Positions 16,842 through 25,204 are shown, numbered from the stretch's first letter. The stretch is 25,204 nt of DNA from SG8-39 sp041558415 (GCA_041558415.1 JBFFEY010000043.1:1-25204); one strand, 5' to 3'. Notes: generated by a model not told the origin, from the letters alone. Numbers and translations are program-made.

Positions 16842-19196
16842 ATGTCCGGTTACGTCATTCTCATCGTCGCGGCGCTGGCCGCGGTGGCTTTCGTGCCGCC
16901 GATCCGCCGCGCGCTGGTCAGCAACCCGCTGCTCGGCCTGTTCCGCCGCATCCTGCCCGACATGTCGTCGACCGAGAAAGAGGCGATCGACGCCGGCACC
17001 GTGTGGTGGGACGGGGAACTGTTCTCCGGCTCGCCCGACTGGGACAAGCTGCTGGCGACACCCGAGCCGCAGCTCACCGAGGAGGAGCAGGCTTTTCTCG
17101 ACGGCCCGGTGCAGACGCTGTGCGCGATGTGCGACGACTGGGAGATCACGCACGAGCGCCAGGACCTGCCGCCGCAGGTCTGGCAGACCATCAAGGAGCT
17201 GGGCTTTCTCGGCATGATCATCCCGAAGCAGTACGGCGGCCTCGGCTTCTCCGCGCTGGCGCATTCGGCAGTGGTGACCAAGCTCTCCAGCCGCTCGAAC
17301 GCGGCGGCGGTGAGCGTCATGGTGCCGAACTCGCTCGGCCCGGCCGAGCTGCTGCTGCATTACGGCACCGAGGCGCAGAAGAACCACTATCTGCCGCGCC
17401 TCGCCAAGGGACTCGAGATCCCCTGCTTCGCGCTCACCTCGCCCGAGGCCGGCTCCGACGCGGCCTCGATCCCCGACCTCGGCGTGGTCTGCAAGGGCCA
17501 ATGGCAGGGCAAGGAGGTGCTCGGCATGCGCGTGACCTGGGACAAGCGCTACATCACGCTCGGCCCGGTGGCGACGCTGCTCGGACTTGCCTTCCGGCTC
17601 ACCGATCCCGAGCAGCTGCTCGGCGACATCGAGGACCTCGGCATCACCTGTGCGCTGGTGCCCACCGATACGCCCGGCGTGAACATCGGCCGGCGCCACC
17701 TGCCGCTGAACGCGGCCTTCCAGAACGGGCCGACCTCGGGCAAGGACGTGTTCATGCCGCTCGATTGGATCATCGGCGGGCCCGCATATGCCGGCAAGGG
17801 CTGGATGATGCTGATGGGCTGCCTCGCGGCGGGGCGCTCGATCTCGCTGCCCTCCTCCTCGGTCGGCGGCGCCAAGGCGCTGTCGCGCTACGTCGGCGCC
17901 TACGCGCGCGTGCGCAGCCAGTTCCGCACCCCGATCGGCAAGCTCGAAGGCGTCGAGGAAGCGCTCGGCCGAATCGCGGCGAACGCCTACATGATGGACG
18001 CCGCACGCGTGATGACCGCCGGCGCGGTCGACGCCGGCGAGAAGCCGGCGGTGATCTCGGCCATCGTCAAGTATCACCTCACCGAGCGCGCCCGCCAGTG
18101 CGTCAACGACGCCATGGACATCGTCGGCGGCAAGGGCATCTGCCTCGGACCGAACAACTGGGTCGGGCGCGGCTATCAGGTGATGCCGGTCGGCATCACG
18201 GTCGAGGGCGCCAATATCCTCACCCGCAGCCTGATCATCTTCGGCCAGGGCGCGATCCGCTGCCATCCCTACGTGCTGCGCGAGATGCGCGCGGCGAAGG
18301 AACTGCGCGGCGCGGAAGCCGAGGTCGAGTTCGACCGCGCCTTCTCGGCGCACGTTGCGCACACGCTCTCGAATGCGGCGCGCGCCTTCTGGCACGGCCT
18401 GACCGGATCGCGCTTCGCGCGCGTGCCAGCCGATGCCGCGCGCGAGACCGCGCGCTACTACCAGCGCGCCACGCACCTCTCGGCGGCCTTCGCCTTCCTC
18501 GCCGACGTCTCGATGCTGGTGATGGGCGGCGCGCTCAAGCGCAAGGAGAAGATCTCGGGTCGCCTCGGCGACGTGCTGTCGATGATGTATCTCGTCTCCG
18601 CGGCGCTGAAGCGCTACGAGGACCAGGGACGGCCGGCCGAGGACCTGCCGCTGCTGCACGGGTCGGTGCGCGATGCGCTGTACCACGCGCAGCAGGCGAT
18701 CGATGCGATCCTCGCCAACTTCCCCAATGCGATCGTCGCCGGGCTGGTGTATCGCCTGGTCTTCCCCTGGGGCGCGCCCTTCCGCCCGTCGGCCGACGTG
18801 CACAACCGCGGCTGCGCGGCGCTGGTGCTCGAGCCGGGCGCGGCGCGCGAGCGCCTGACCGACGGCATGTACCTGCCGCCGAAGGCAGACCGCGCGGACG
18901 CCACCGCGGTGCTCGAGGCGGCCTTCCTCGCCACGATCGCCTGCGAGCCGATCGAGAAGAAGCTGCGCGAAGCGGTGAAGAGCGGCGTCATCGTGCCGCG
19001 CGCGGGACTCGACACCGCGCAACTGGCGCGCGAACAGAACGTCATCAGCGCCGACGAGCATGCGCGCTGGGAGGAGAAGGAAGCGCTGCGCAAGACCGTG
19101 ATCCAGGTCGACGATTTCCCGCAGGACTTCGGCCGCGCGGAGTTCATGGCGCGGCTCGAGACGCAGGCCAAGCCGGTCGCCGCCAAAGCCGCCTGA
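16842..19196 (+). CDS. fadE: Acyl-CoA dehydrogenase FadE
   Basis: A 784-residue flavoprotein that catalyses the first step of beta-oxidation, trans-2,3-dehydrogenation of acyl-CoA. It is of the large FadE type (E. coli FadE 814 residues). An N-terminal membrane helix (GYVILIVAALAAVAFVPPI, 3-21) is followed by the acyl-CoA dehydrogenase core, with FALTSPEAGSDAASIPD for flavin/substrate binding and PVGITVEGANILTRSLIIFGQGAIRCHPY, whose Glu in VEGAN is the likely catalytic base. The C-terminal third is the FadE-specific domain. GGAG stands 9 nt before the ATG at 16842. The gene follows the regulator by 28 bp and precedes the thiolase by 9 bp. Confidence 0.95.
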   Translation: MSGYVILIVAALAAVAFVPPIRRALVSNPLLGLFRRILPDMSSTEKEAIDAGTVWWDGELFSGSPDWDKLLATPEPQLTEEEQAFLDGPVQTLCAMCDDWEITHERQDLPPQVWQTIKELGFLGMIIPKQYGGLGFSALAHSAVVTKLSSRSNAAAVSVMVPNSLGPAELLLHYGTEAQKNHYLPRLAKGLEIPCFALTSPEAGSDAASIPDLGVVCKGQWQGKEVLGMRVTWDKRYITLGPVATLLGLAFRLTDPEQLLGDIEDLGITCALVPTDTPGVNIGRRHLPLNAAFQNGPTSGKDVFMPLDWIIGGPAYAGKGWMMLMGCLAAGRSISLPSSSVGGAKALSRYVGAYARVRSQFRTPIGKLEGVEEALGRIAANAYMMDAARVMTAGAVDAGEKPAVISAIVKYHLTERARQCVNDAMDIVGGKGICLGPNNWVGRGYQVMPVGITVEGANILTRSLIIFGQGAIRCHPYVLREMRAAKELRGAEAEVEFDRAFSAHVAHTLSNAARAFWHGLTGSRFARVPADAARETARYYQRATHLSAAFAFLADVSMLVMGGALKRKEKISGRLGDVLSMMYLVSAALKRYEDQGRPAEDLPLLHGSVRDALYHAQQAIDAILANFPNAIVAGLVYRLVFPWGAPFRPSADVHNRGCAALVLEPGAARERLTDGMYLPPKADRADATAVLEAAFLATIACEPIEKKLREAVKSGVIVPRAGLDTAQLAREQNVISADEHARWEEKEALRKTVIQVDDFPQDFGRAEFMARLETQAKPVAAKAA

Positions 19197-19205
19197 GGAA
19201 TCGCC

Positions 19206-20504
19206 ATGGCTGCCAAAACCATCTACGTCGTCGACGGCGCACGCACGCCGTTTCTCAAGGCGAAGAACCGGCCCGGCCCGTTTTCCGCGGGCGACCTCGC
19301 CACCCAAGCCGGCCGCACGCTGCTCATGCGCCAGCGCTTCTCGCCACAGGACCTGGACGAGGTCATCCTCGGCTGCGCCGCGCCCTCGGTCGACGAGGTC
19401 AACATCGGCCGCGTGGTCGCGCTGCGCATGGGCTGCGGGCAGAAGGTGCCGGGCTGGACCGTGATGCGCAACTGCGCCTCCGGCATGCAGGCGCTCGATT
19501 CGGCGATCGCCAACATCGTCGCCGGCCGCTCGAACCTCGTGCTCGCCGGCGGCGTCGATGCGCTGTCGCGCGCGCCGCTGCTCTACGGCGACAAGATGGT
19601 GCTCTGGTTCGCGAACATGATGGGCGCGAAAAGCGCCTGGCAGCGCGCGGCGCAGTTCGCGCGGCTGCCGCTCGGCGCGCTGCTCTCCCCGGTGATCGGC
19701 ATCATGAAGGGGCTCACCGATCCGATGGTCGGCCTGCTCATGGGGCAGACCGCGGAAAACCTCGCCTACCGTTTCGGTATCACGCGCGAGCAGATGGACG
19801 CGTTCTCGGTGCGCAGCCACCAGCGCGTGGTGCGCGCGCAGGAGGGCGGCTGGCTGGCGCCCGGCGGCGGCGAGCTCGAGGCGGTGTACGACGCCGCGGG
19901 CGCGGTCTATTCGCTCGATGACGGCGTGCGCAGGGACGCCTCGCTGGAAAGCCTCGGCAAGCTGAAGCCGTTCTTCGACCGCAAGTTCGGCAACATCACG
20001 CCGGGCAACAGTTCGCAGATCACCGACGGCGCTGCCTGGCTGCTGCTGGCGTCCGAAGAAGCGGTCGCACGGCACGGCCTCACGCCGATCGGGCGCATCG
20101 TCGATTCGCAATGGGCCGGACTCGATCCGGCGCAGATGGGGCTCGGCCCGGTGCACGCCGCGACGCCGATCCTCAAACGCCACGGCCTCGGGCTGAACGA
20201 CCTCGATCACTGGGAGATCAACGAGGCCTTCGCCGCGCAGGTGCTCGGCTGCCTCGCCGCGTGGAAGGACGACGCGTACTGCCGCGAGCAGCTCGGACTG
20301 GACGGCGTGCTCGGCGCGCTCGACGAGGAACGGCTAAACGTCGACGGTGGTGCGGTCGCGCTCGGCCACCCGGTGGGCGCGTCCGGCGCGCGCATCGTGC
20401 TGCACCTGCTGAAGACGCTCACGCGCAACCAGGCGAAACGCGGCATGGCCGCGATCTGCATCGGCGGAGGGCTCGGCGGCGCGATGCTCGTCGAGGCGCA
20501 GTGA
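19206..20504 (+). CDS. fadI: Acetyl-CoA C-acyltransferase (3-ketoacyl-CoA thiolase, FadI type)
   Basis: A 432-residue thiolase, the last step of each beta-oxidation round: cleavage of 3-ketoacyl-CoA by CoA. The catalytic set is complete: nucleophile C90 in NCASGMQA, H388 in GHPVGASGAR and C418 in CIGGGLGGAM, with the INEAFAAQ loop. The length is close to FadI (436) and longer than FadA (387), the extra residues lying in the MVLWFANMMGAKSAWQRAAQF loop region. GAGGAA overlaps the fadE stop codon and stands 5 nt before the ATG; the stop codon overlaps the start of the next gene as TGATG. It presumably forms a complex with the FadJ-type protein, as in the E. coli FadIJ pair. Confidence 0.92.
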   Translation: MAAKTIYVVDGARTPFLKAKNRPGPFSAGDLATQAGRTLLMRQRFSPQDLDEVILGCAAPSVDEVNIGRVVALRMGCGQKVPGWTVMRNCASGMQALDSAIANIVAGRSNLVLAGGVDALSRAPLLYGDKMVLWFANMMGAKSAWQRAAQFARLPLGALLSPVIGIMKGLTDPMVGLLMGQTAENLAYRFGITREQMDAFSVRSHQRVVRAQEGGWLAPGGGELEAVYDAAGAVYSLDDGVRRDASLESLGKLKPFFDRKFGNITPGNSSQITDGAAWLLLASEEAVARHGLTPIGRIVDSQWAGLDPAQMGLGPVHAATPILKRHGLGLNDLDHWEINEAFAAQVLGCLAAWKDDAYCREQLGLDGVLGALDEERLNVDGGAVALGHPVGASGARIVLHLLKTLTRNQAKRGMAAICIGGGLGGAMLVEAQ

Positions 20505-22438
20505 TGCAGAACTGGTTCGCCGAAGAAGACGCACAGCGCCTCGTCTGGCTCACCTTCGACAAGCAGGGCGAGTCGACCAACACCTTCTCGCGCCAGGCGC
20601 TTGAAGAGCTGAGCGCCGCGCTCGACGAGATCCGCGCCAAGAGCCCGCGCGGCGTCATCATCCGCTCGGCCAAGGACAACTTCATCGCCGGCGCGGACGT
20701 CAACGCATTCGTCAACTTCAAGAGCAGCGACGAAGCGGTTGCCTTCACGCGCCTGGGCTGGGACACGATGCAGAAGCTGCGCGATTTGGCGTTCCCGACC
20801 ACCGCGCTGATCAACGGATTCTGCATGGGCGGCGGGTTGGAACTCGCGCTCGCCTGCCGCTACCGCGTCGCGCTCGACGACCCGAAGACCCGTTTCGCCT
20901 TTCCCGAGGTGATGCTCGGCATCTGGCCGTTCTGGCACGGCCTGCAGTGGTTGCCGAAGCTCGTCGGCCCGACTGCAGCCATGGACATGCTGCTCACCGG
21001 GCGCACGGTCGATACGCGCCGCGCGAAGCGCATCGGGCTGGTCGACCAGGCGGTGCCGCAGCGCATCTTCGAGCAGACCGCGCGCATGGTGACGCTGGAG
21101 GCGCCGGCAGCGAAAAGGCCGAAGATCGTGGAGCGGCTGCTGCTGACGCCGCTCGGCCGCAAGCTCGTCGTCGCGCAGGCACGCAAGCAGGTCGCCAAGC
21201 GCGCGCGCCCGGAGCATTACCCGGCGCCCTACGCCATTCTGGACGCCTGGCTGAAGTACGACGGCGACCCGTTCGTCGAACCGAACGATCCGAGCTCGAT
21301 CAAGGCGCTCTCCGAGCATCCGACGACGCGCAATCTGCTGCGCATCTTCTTCCTGCAGGAGCGCTTGAAAGGCGTCGCCAAGGGCGTCGAATTCACGCCG
21401 CGTCACGTGCACATCGTCGGCGCCGGCGTCATGGGCGGCGATGTCGCCGCGGTATGCGCGCAGCGCGGCCTCACCGTCACGCTGCAGGACACCACGCCCG
21501 AGCGCATCGGCCCGGCAATCCAGCGCGCGGCGAAGCTGTTCAAGCGCCGGCTGAAGGACCCGCGCCGCGTGCGCGACGCGCTCGATCGGCTGATCCCCGA
21601 CGTCGAAGGGATCGGCGCCGCGCGTGCCGACGTCATCATCGAGGCGATCTTCGAGGACCTCGAGGCGAAGCGCACGCTGTTCGCCGGGCTCGAGGCCGTC
21701 GCCAGGCCCGAAGCCATCCTCGCCAGCAACACCTCGAGCCTCAAGCTCGCCGACATCGCCACCGCGCTGAAGGATCCTACGCGCCTGGTCGGCATCCACT
21801 TCTTCAATCCGGTGCCGCAGATGCAGCTGGTCGAGGTGGTGATGGGCGAGAACACGCGCGCCGACCTGGTGCAGCGGGCCGCCGCCTTCGTGCGCCGGAT
21901 CGACAAGCTGCCACTGCCGGTCGCCGACTCGCCCGGCTTTCTCGTCAACCGCGTGCTCGGCCCGTACATGCAGAACGCCTTCCGCCTGCTCGACGCGGGG
22001 CACAAGCCGGAGACCATCGATGCCGCCATGGAGCGCTTCGGCATGCCGATGGGCCCGCTCACGCTCGCCGACACGGTGGGACTCGACATCTGCGTCGCCG
22101 CGGGCAAGGCGCTCGCCAAGAAAGGCGCCGGGGGCGACCTGGCGCCGCCGCGCGTCCTCACCGAGAAAGTCGCGCGCGGCGAGCTCGGCCGCAAGAGCGG
22201 CAACGGCATCTACCGCTACGAGAAGGGCAAGCCGGTGAAGGGCGAGCCCGAGCGCTTCGACGCCGCGTTCGTCGAGTCGCTGATCGCCCCCTACCTCGCC
22301 GAAGCGCAGGCGGTGCTCGCCGAGGGCATCGTGGCGGATGCCGAGCTGATCGACGCCGGCCTCATCTTCGGCACCGGCTTCGCGCCGTTTCGCGGCGGGC
22401 CGCTGCACTACCTCGCAGAGCAAGAAAAGGCGGGCTGA
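20504..22438 (+). CDS. fadJ: Bifunctional enoyl-CoA hydratase / 3-hydroxyacyl-CoA dehydrogenase, FadJ type
   Basis: A 644-residue trifunctional-alpha-like enzyme for the hydration and second oxidation steps of beta-oxidation. The crotonase domain (about 1-190) keeps both catalytic glutamates, E113 in GGGLELALAC and E135 in PEVMLG. The usual PG(F/W)GG loop just after E135 is replaced by PFWHG (142-146). The dehydrogenase domain has the NAD motif VGAGVMGG (305-312), NTSSLKLADIA, and catalytic H432 in GIHFFNPVP; the C-terminal domain carries FGMPMGPLTLADTVGLD. It is shorter than E. coli FadB (729) or FadJ (714). The ATG at 20504 overlaps the thiolase stop (TGATG), with GAGG 7 nt upstream. FadB versus FadJ naming rests on the FadI-like partner. 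Confidence 0.92.
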   Translation: MQNWFAEEDAQRLVWLTFDKQGESTNTFSRQALEELSAALDEIRAKSPRGVIIRSAKDNFIAGADVNAFVNFKSSDEAVAFTRLGWDTMQKLRDLAFPTTALINGFCMGGGLELALACRYRVALDDPKTRFAFPEVMLGIWPFWHGLQWLPKLVGPTAAMDMLLTGRTVDTRRAKRIGLVDQAVPQRIFEQTARMVTLEAPAAKRPKIVERLLLTPLGRKLVVAQARKQVAKRARPEHYPAPYAILDAWLKYDGDPFVEPNDPSSIKALSEHPTTRNLLRIFFLQERLKGVAKGVEFTPRHVHIVGAGVMGGDVAAVCAQRGLTVTLQDTTPERIGPAIQRAAKLFKRRLKDPRRVRDALDRLIPDVEGIGAARADVIIEAIFEDLEAKRTLFAGLEAVARPEAILASNTSSLKLADIATALKDPTRLVGIHFFNPVPQMQLVEVVMGENTRADLVQRAAAFVRRIDKLPLPVADSPGFLVNRVLGPYMQNAFRLLDAGHKPETIDAAMERFGMPMGPLTLADTVGLDICVAAGKALAKKGAGGDLAPPRVLTEKVARGELGRKSGNGIYRYEKGKPVKGEPERFDAAFVESLIAPYLAEAQAVLAEGIVADAELIDAGLIFGTGFAPFRGGPLHYLAEQEKAG

Positions 22439-22453
22439 GTCAGTTTTCCGCGT

Positions 22454-22478
22454 GGCGGGCGGCCCCCTGCCCCCCGCC
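22454..22478 (+). terminator. Possible terminator after fadJ
   Basis: GGCGGG (22454-22459) pairs with CCCGCC (22473-22478) in a GC-rich hairpin 15 bp after the fadJ stop. The register can also shift to GGGCGG/CCGCCC. A loose T-rich stretch (TTGTGTTTCT) follows about 13 bases later rather than a clean T-tract, so termination here is uncertain. Confidence 0.3.
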
Positions 22479-22540
22479 CCGGGCTGCTGTTGTGTTTCTG
22501 CACGGCGACAGGCCTCGGTGCGCCGGACGAAAAGATCTAG

Positions 22541-22569
22541 TTGAAAATCACCGGTCTCGTAGCTAGACT
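22541..22569 (+). promoter_or_regulatory. Probable sigma-70 promoter of the two-partner secretion locus
   Basis: TTGAAA (4/6, 22541-22546), a 17-bp spacer and TAGACT (4/6, 22564-22569) place the start point near 22576, about 28 nt before the tpsB start. The flanking sequence is AT-rich compared with the coding regions. This suggests tpsB is transcribed separately from the fad operon. Confidence 0.55.
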
Positions 22570-22603
22570 TTCTGCATAAATCACAATAACTTACGGCGGT
22601 GTC

Positions 22604-24187
22604 TTGAAAATCTGCCTTAAATCAGGGAGTTGTGCATTAGTTCTCGCGCTCCTGGCGGGCGTCGCCAGCGCGCAGGACTCGCCGCGCTTCGATATCCGGG
22701 CCTACCTCGTCGAGGGCAACAGCCTGATTTCACAGTCCGAGGCGCAGGCCCTGCTGCAGCCCTACACCGGCGCGCAGCGCGATTTCGGCGACATCCAGCG
22801 GGCGCTCGAAGCCCTGCAGCGCGCCTACCGCGAGCGCGGCTACTCGGCGGTGCGCGTGCTGATCCCGGAGCAGGACGTACGCGCCGGACAGGTCCGGCTG
22901 CGCGTGATCGAGGCCAAGCTGCGCAAGATCCGCACGAAGAGCAAGCACTTCAGCGAGTCGAACCTGCGCGCCAGCGTGCCTTCGCTCAAGGAGGGCACGA
23001 CGCCGAACACGCCGGCGATCGGGCGCGACATCCAGCTCGCCAACGAGAACCCGGCGAAGCAGACCTCGGTCGCCCTCGAATCGGCGGGCGAAGCCGGCAA
23101 GATCGACGCCGGCATCCGCGCGCGCGACTACGACCCGCAGCAGGTCAGCGTCAGCCTGGACAACACCGGCAACCCGCAGACCGGCAACCTGCGCCTCGGC
23201 CTCGGCTACCAGCACGCCAACGTCGCCGATCGCGACATCGTGTTCACCGGCCAGGTCATCACCGCGCCGCAGAACGTCGACGACGTGTGGATCTACGGCG
23301 CCGGCCTGCGCGTGCCGTTCTACGGCTACCACAGCCTGGTCGACGTCTACGCCGGCTACTCGGACGTGGATTCCGGGACGGTGCAGGGCCTGTTCAACGT
23401 CAGCGGCAAGGGCACCATCTTCGGCGGGCGCTACAGCTACATGCTGCCGCGCATCGACGGCTACGAGCATCGCGCGTACGTCGGACTCGACTACCGCGAC
23501 TACCAGCAGAACGTGCTGCTGACCGGCACCACCGGCAGCCTGCTGCCGGACTACGTCGTCAAGCCCTGGAGCATCGGCTACGCCGGCAAGTTCCTGCGGC
23601 CCGAAGGCGACGTCGGCTTCTACGCCTCGTTCTCGCAGAACATTCCGGGCGGCAGCGACGGTTCGCAGAACACCTACTGTGCCGTGCGCTCGGACGGCTT
23701 CGGCAACTGCGCCCCGGCGCGCTACCAGATCTACCGCTACGGCGCATCGGCGCAGCAGCTGCTGCCGAACGACCTGCTGGTACGCGGCGTGTTCAACGGC
23801 CAGTACAGCAGCGACCCGCTGGTGCCGGGCGAGCAGTTCGGCATGGGCGGCTGGAACAGCGTGCGCGGCTTCTACGAACGCGAGGTCGCCAGCGACAGCG
23901 GCAGCCAGGCCTCGCTCGAGCTCTATAGCCCCGACGTCGGCACCTGGATCGGCGACAAGTGGCGCGCGCGCGGCCTGGTGTTCGTCGACTGGGCGCAGGG
24001 TCGCGACAATGCGCCCATCATCAGCCCGAAGAACGGGCTGGGCAGCGCGGGCATCGGCATTCGCGTGACGCGCGGCCGCGATGTCTCGCTGCGCATCGAC
24101 TACGCCTCGGTGCTGAACGGCGCCGAGCCCGGCGGCCGGCCGGGCGGCAGCGACCGCGTCCACGCGGGCGTCGTGCTGGGTTTCTGA
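22604..24187 (+). CDS. Two-partner secretion outer-membrane transporter TpsB (ShlB/FhaC/HecB family)
   Basis: A 527-residue Omp85-superfamily protein that exports, and sometimes activates, a cognate TpsA exoprotein. A signal peptide (KICLKSGSCALVLALLAGVASA, cut near residue 23) is followed by a POTRA domain (about 28-110, with FDIRAYLVEGNSLISQSEA and AYRERGYSAVRVLIPEQ) and a second POTRA-like region to about 190. The 16-strand barrel follows. The lid-loop motif VRGF (420-423, in GGWNSVRGFYERE) is the conserved VRG(Y/F) tetrad of FhaC. The chain ends in VVLGF, the C-terminal Phe expected for barrel assembly. The start is TTG at 22604; no ATG or GTG is in frame before the signal peptide core, and the ribosome site is weak. 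Its partner begins 134 bp downstream. Confidence 0.93.
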   Translation: MKICLKSGSCALVLALLAGVASAQDSPRFDIRAYLVEGNSLISQSEAQALLQPYTGAQRDFGDIQRALEALQRAYRERGYSAVRVLIPEQDVRAGQVRLRVIEAKLRKIRTKSKHFSESNLRASVPSLKEGTTPNTPAIGRDIQLANENPAKQTSVALESAGEAGKIDAGIRARDYDPQQVSVSLDNTGNPQTGNLRLGLGYQHANVADRDIVFTGQVITAPQNVDDVWIYGAGLRVPFYGYHSLVDVYAGYSDVDSGTVQGLFNVSGKGTIFGGRYSYMLPRIDGYEHRAYVGLDYRDYQQNVLLTGTTGSLLPDYVVKPWSIGYAGKFLRPEGDVGFYASFSQNIPGGSDGSQNTYCAVRSDGFGNCAPARYQIYRYGASAQQLLPNDLLVRGVFNGQYSSDPLVPGEQFGMGGWNSVRGFYEREVASDSGSQASLELYSPDVGTWIGDKWRARGLVFVDWAQGRDNAPIISPKNGLGSAGIGIRVTRGRDVSLRIDYASVLNGAEPGGRPGGSDRVHAGVVLGF

Positions 24188-24228
24188 GGCATAAGGACTA
24201 CATCGAGCGGCGTGGGTGTGGCTTTTGT

Positions 24229-24246
24229 CACGTTTCCGAGAACGTG
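24229..24246 (+). repeat. Hairpin in the tpsB-tpsA gap
   Basis: CACGTT-TCCGAG-AACGTG, a 6-bp perfect stem with a 6-nt loop, lies in the 134-bp space between tpsB and tpsA. No T-tract follows, so it is unlikely to be a full terminator. It might adjust the ratio of transporter to exoprotein mRNA, or be a regulator site. Confidence 0.35.
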
Positions 24247-24321
24247 AAAGAGTGTCATCCCTCTCTCGAGGCGTAACATCTAACGCTCACCTGCCGTAGG
24301 GCATTGGAGAGGCTTCGAACC

Positions 24322-25204
24322 ATGGCACGCGCTCGCACCCCGCGTAAACATCGCTCGCAAGGCACGCACTGCGTGCCGCTCAAGCCCAAGCTCATCGCGC
24401 TCTCGGTCGCCGCCGCGTTCGCGCTCTCGCTCGAGCAGGCCGCCGCCAACCCGACCGGACCGGCGGTGGTTTCCGGCAGCGCGACCTTCGCCACCCAGGG
24501 CAACGCGCTCACCGTCACCAACAGCGCCAACGCCATCATCAACTGGCAGAGCTTCTCGATCGGCGCCAACGAAGCCACGCGCTTCATCCAGCCGAGCCAG
24601 CTCTCGGCCGTATTGAACCGGGTCGTCGGCGCCGGCGGCAGCATTCCGCAGAGCGTGCTCCAGGGCGTGCTCTCGTCCAACGGCCACGTTTTCCTGCTCA
24701 ACCCGAGCGGCATCATCATCGGCGCGGGCGCGCGCATCGACGTCGCCGGGCTGGTGGCCTCCAGCCTCGACCTGTCGAACGAGGACTTCCTCGCCGGGCG
24801 GCTCAAGTTCAACGAAGTGCCCGGTGCGGGCGCGGTGCAGAACGCCGGCACCATCGACACCGGGCCGGGCGGCCGTGTCTACCTGGTCGGCGCCACGGTC
24901 GAGAACAGCGGCATCATCCGCTCGCCCGAGGGCGACGTCGTGCTCGCCGCCGGCAAGTCGATCGAGCTGGTAAGCGAGACCTCGCCGCACGTCTCGGTGC
25001 GCGTCAGCGCCGACGCCGAAGAAGCGAAGAATCTCGGCACCATCATCGCCGACTCCGGGCGCATCGGCATTCACGGCGCCATCGTCACCCAGGGCGGCGT
25101 CGCCGAGGCAAGCGGCGCGGTCGTCGGCCCGGGCGGCGAGATCCGCCTGGTCGGAACCAAGGACGTCAACGTCGAGGCCGGCAGCCGCACCGCGGCCAAC
25201 GGCA
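24322..25204 (+). CDS. Filamentous-haemagglutinin-like TpsA exoprotein (5' part)
   Basis: The first 294 residues of a large secreted protein that runs off the window. A long signal peptide (Arg-rich 1-23, hydrophobic LIALSVAAAFALSL, cut near ANP at 42-44) precedes the TPS secretion domain. That domain shows VVSGSATFATQGNALTVTNSA-type first strands, INWQSFSIGANEATRFIQP (73-91), SNGHVFLLNPSGIIIGAGARID (119-140, with NPSGI for the usual NPNGI) and the DLSNEDFLAGRLKF stretch. Repeated short strands of a right-handed beta-helix follow (VQNAGTIDTGPGGRVYLVG, VENSGIIRSPEGDVVLAAG). GGAGAGG (24306-24312) stands 9 nt before the ATG. It is exported by the TpsB just upstream. Whether it is an adhesin, haemolysin or contact-dependent toxin depends on the part not seen. 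Confidence 0.9.
   Translation, partial: MARARTPRKHRSQGTHCVPLKPKLIALSVAAAFALSLEQAAANPTGPAVVSGSATFATQGNALTVTNSANAIINWQSFSIGANEATRFIQPSQLSAVLNRVVGAGGSIPQSVLQGVLSSNGHVFLLNPSGIIIGAGARIDVAGLVASSLDLSNEDFLAGRLKFNEVPGAGAVQNAGTIDTGPGGRVYLVGATVENSGIIRSPEGDVVLAAGKSIELVSETSPHVSVRVSADAEEAKNLGTIIADSGRIGIHGAIVTQGGVAEASGAVVGPGGEIRLVGTKDVNVEAGSRTAANG

Noticed and set aside
17003..19921. Second plus-strand long frame of about 970 codons overlapping fadE in another register
   Set aside because: Arg/Ala/Gly-rich translation without motifs; it is the out-of-frame reading of fadE and the thiolase.
16743..20210. Open frame of over 1100 codons on the minus strand, antisense to fadE and the thiolase
   Set aside because: It is the expected shadow of strongly GC-biased third positions. 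Its translation is low-complexity (Arg, His, Ala, Asp rich) with no recognisable domain, while the plus strand encodes complete enzymes.
20207..22423. Long minus-strand open frame opposite fadJ
   Set aside because: Same composition artefact. The plus strand carries intact catalytic motifs of both enzyme domains.
24188..24321. Riboswitch (such as c-di-GMP) in the tpsA leader
   Set aside because: Only one simple 6-bp hairpin is seen; no conserved core of a known riboswitch class could be recognised.

Overview
The window is about 25 kb of very GC-rich, densely coded chromosome. It carries MnmC, FadE-type acyl-CoA dehydrogenase, a PsrA-like regulator, LutAB, an Atm1-type exporter and a two-partner secretion locus, with strong G/C third-position bias. 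Together these suggest a metabolically versatile betaproteobacterium; the order cannot be fixed from the sequence, and a related gammaproteobacterium is not excluded. I see no rRNA, tRNA, CRISPR array, insertion sequence or prophage gene. No stretch over 300 bases lacks a gene.

Left part (1-8798). mmsA (minus strand, valine/propanoate/inositol catabolism) is divergent from an orphan sensor with three PAS domains and a GAF domain but no output domain. The 155-bp space between them holds a perfect 18-bp palindrome. Next on the plus strand are mnmC (tRNA wobble modification) and a pair of overlapping genes for a Lon-family ATP-dependent protease and a UspA-like protein. A near-consensus FNR/Anr box precedes the protease, so the pair looks like a low-oxygen or stress unit.

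Middle (8753-16017). lutA-lutB (lactate or 2-hydroxyacid oxidation) run on the minus strand, and lutB overlaps the 3' end of the usp gene tail to tail. An IclR-family regulator diverges from lutA. Convergent to it are egtD (ergothioneine pathway) and, overlapping it upstream, pbpG (PBP7-type endopeptidase). An Atm1-type ABC exporter and a small membrane protein follow, also on the minus strand.

Right-centre (16018-22438). A compact fatty-acid beta-oxidation operon: a PsrA-like TetR repressor, fadE, a FadI-type thiolase and a FadJ-type bifunctional hydratase/dehydrogenase. Its promoter (TTGACG-17-TATCAT) runs into a perfect palindrome with the CAAAC-N4-GTTTG layout of PsrA operators, which predicts autorepression relieved by a long-chain acyl ligand. 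The genes are spaced by 28 bp, 9 bp and a TGATG overlap, so translation is probably coupled.

Right edge (22439-25204). A TpsB outer-membrane transporter (ShlB/FhaC type, TTG start) behind its own promoter, followed by the 5' end of a TpsA filamentous-haemagglutinin-like exoprotein that runs off the window.

I found no clearly unprecedented multigene system. The strongest leads are regulatory: the PsrA-type operator, the FNR box before the protease/Usp pair, and the unassigned palindrome between mmsA and the PAS-GAF gene. Secondary leads are the output-less sensor, the degenerate Walker A motif of the Lon-like protease, and egtD without a neighbouring egtB.
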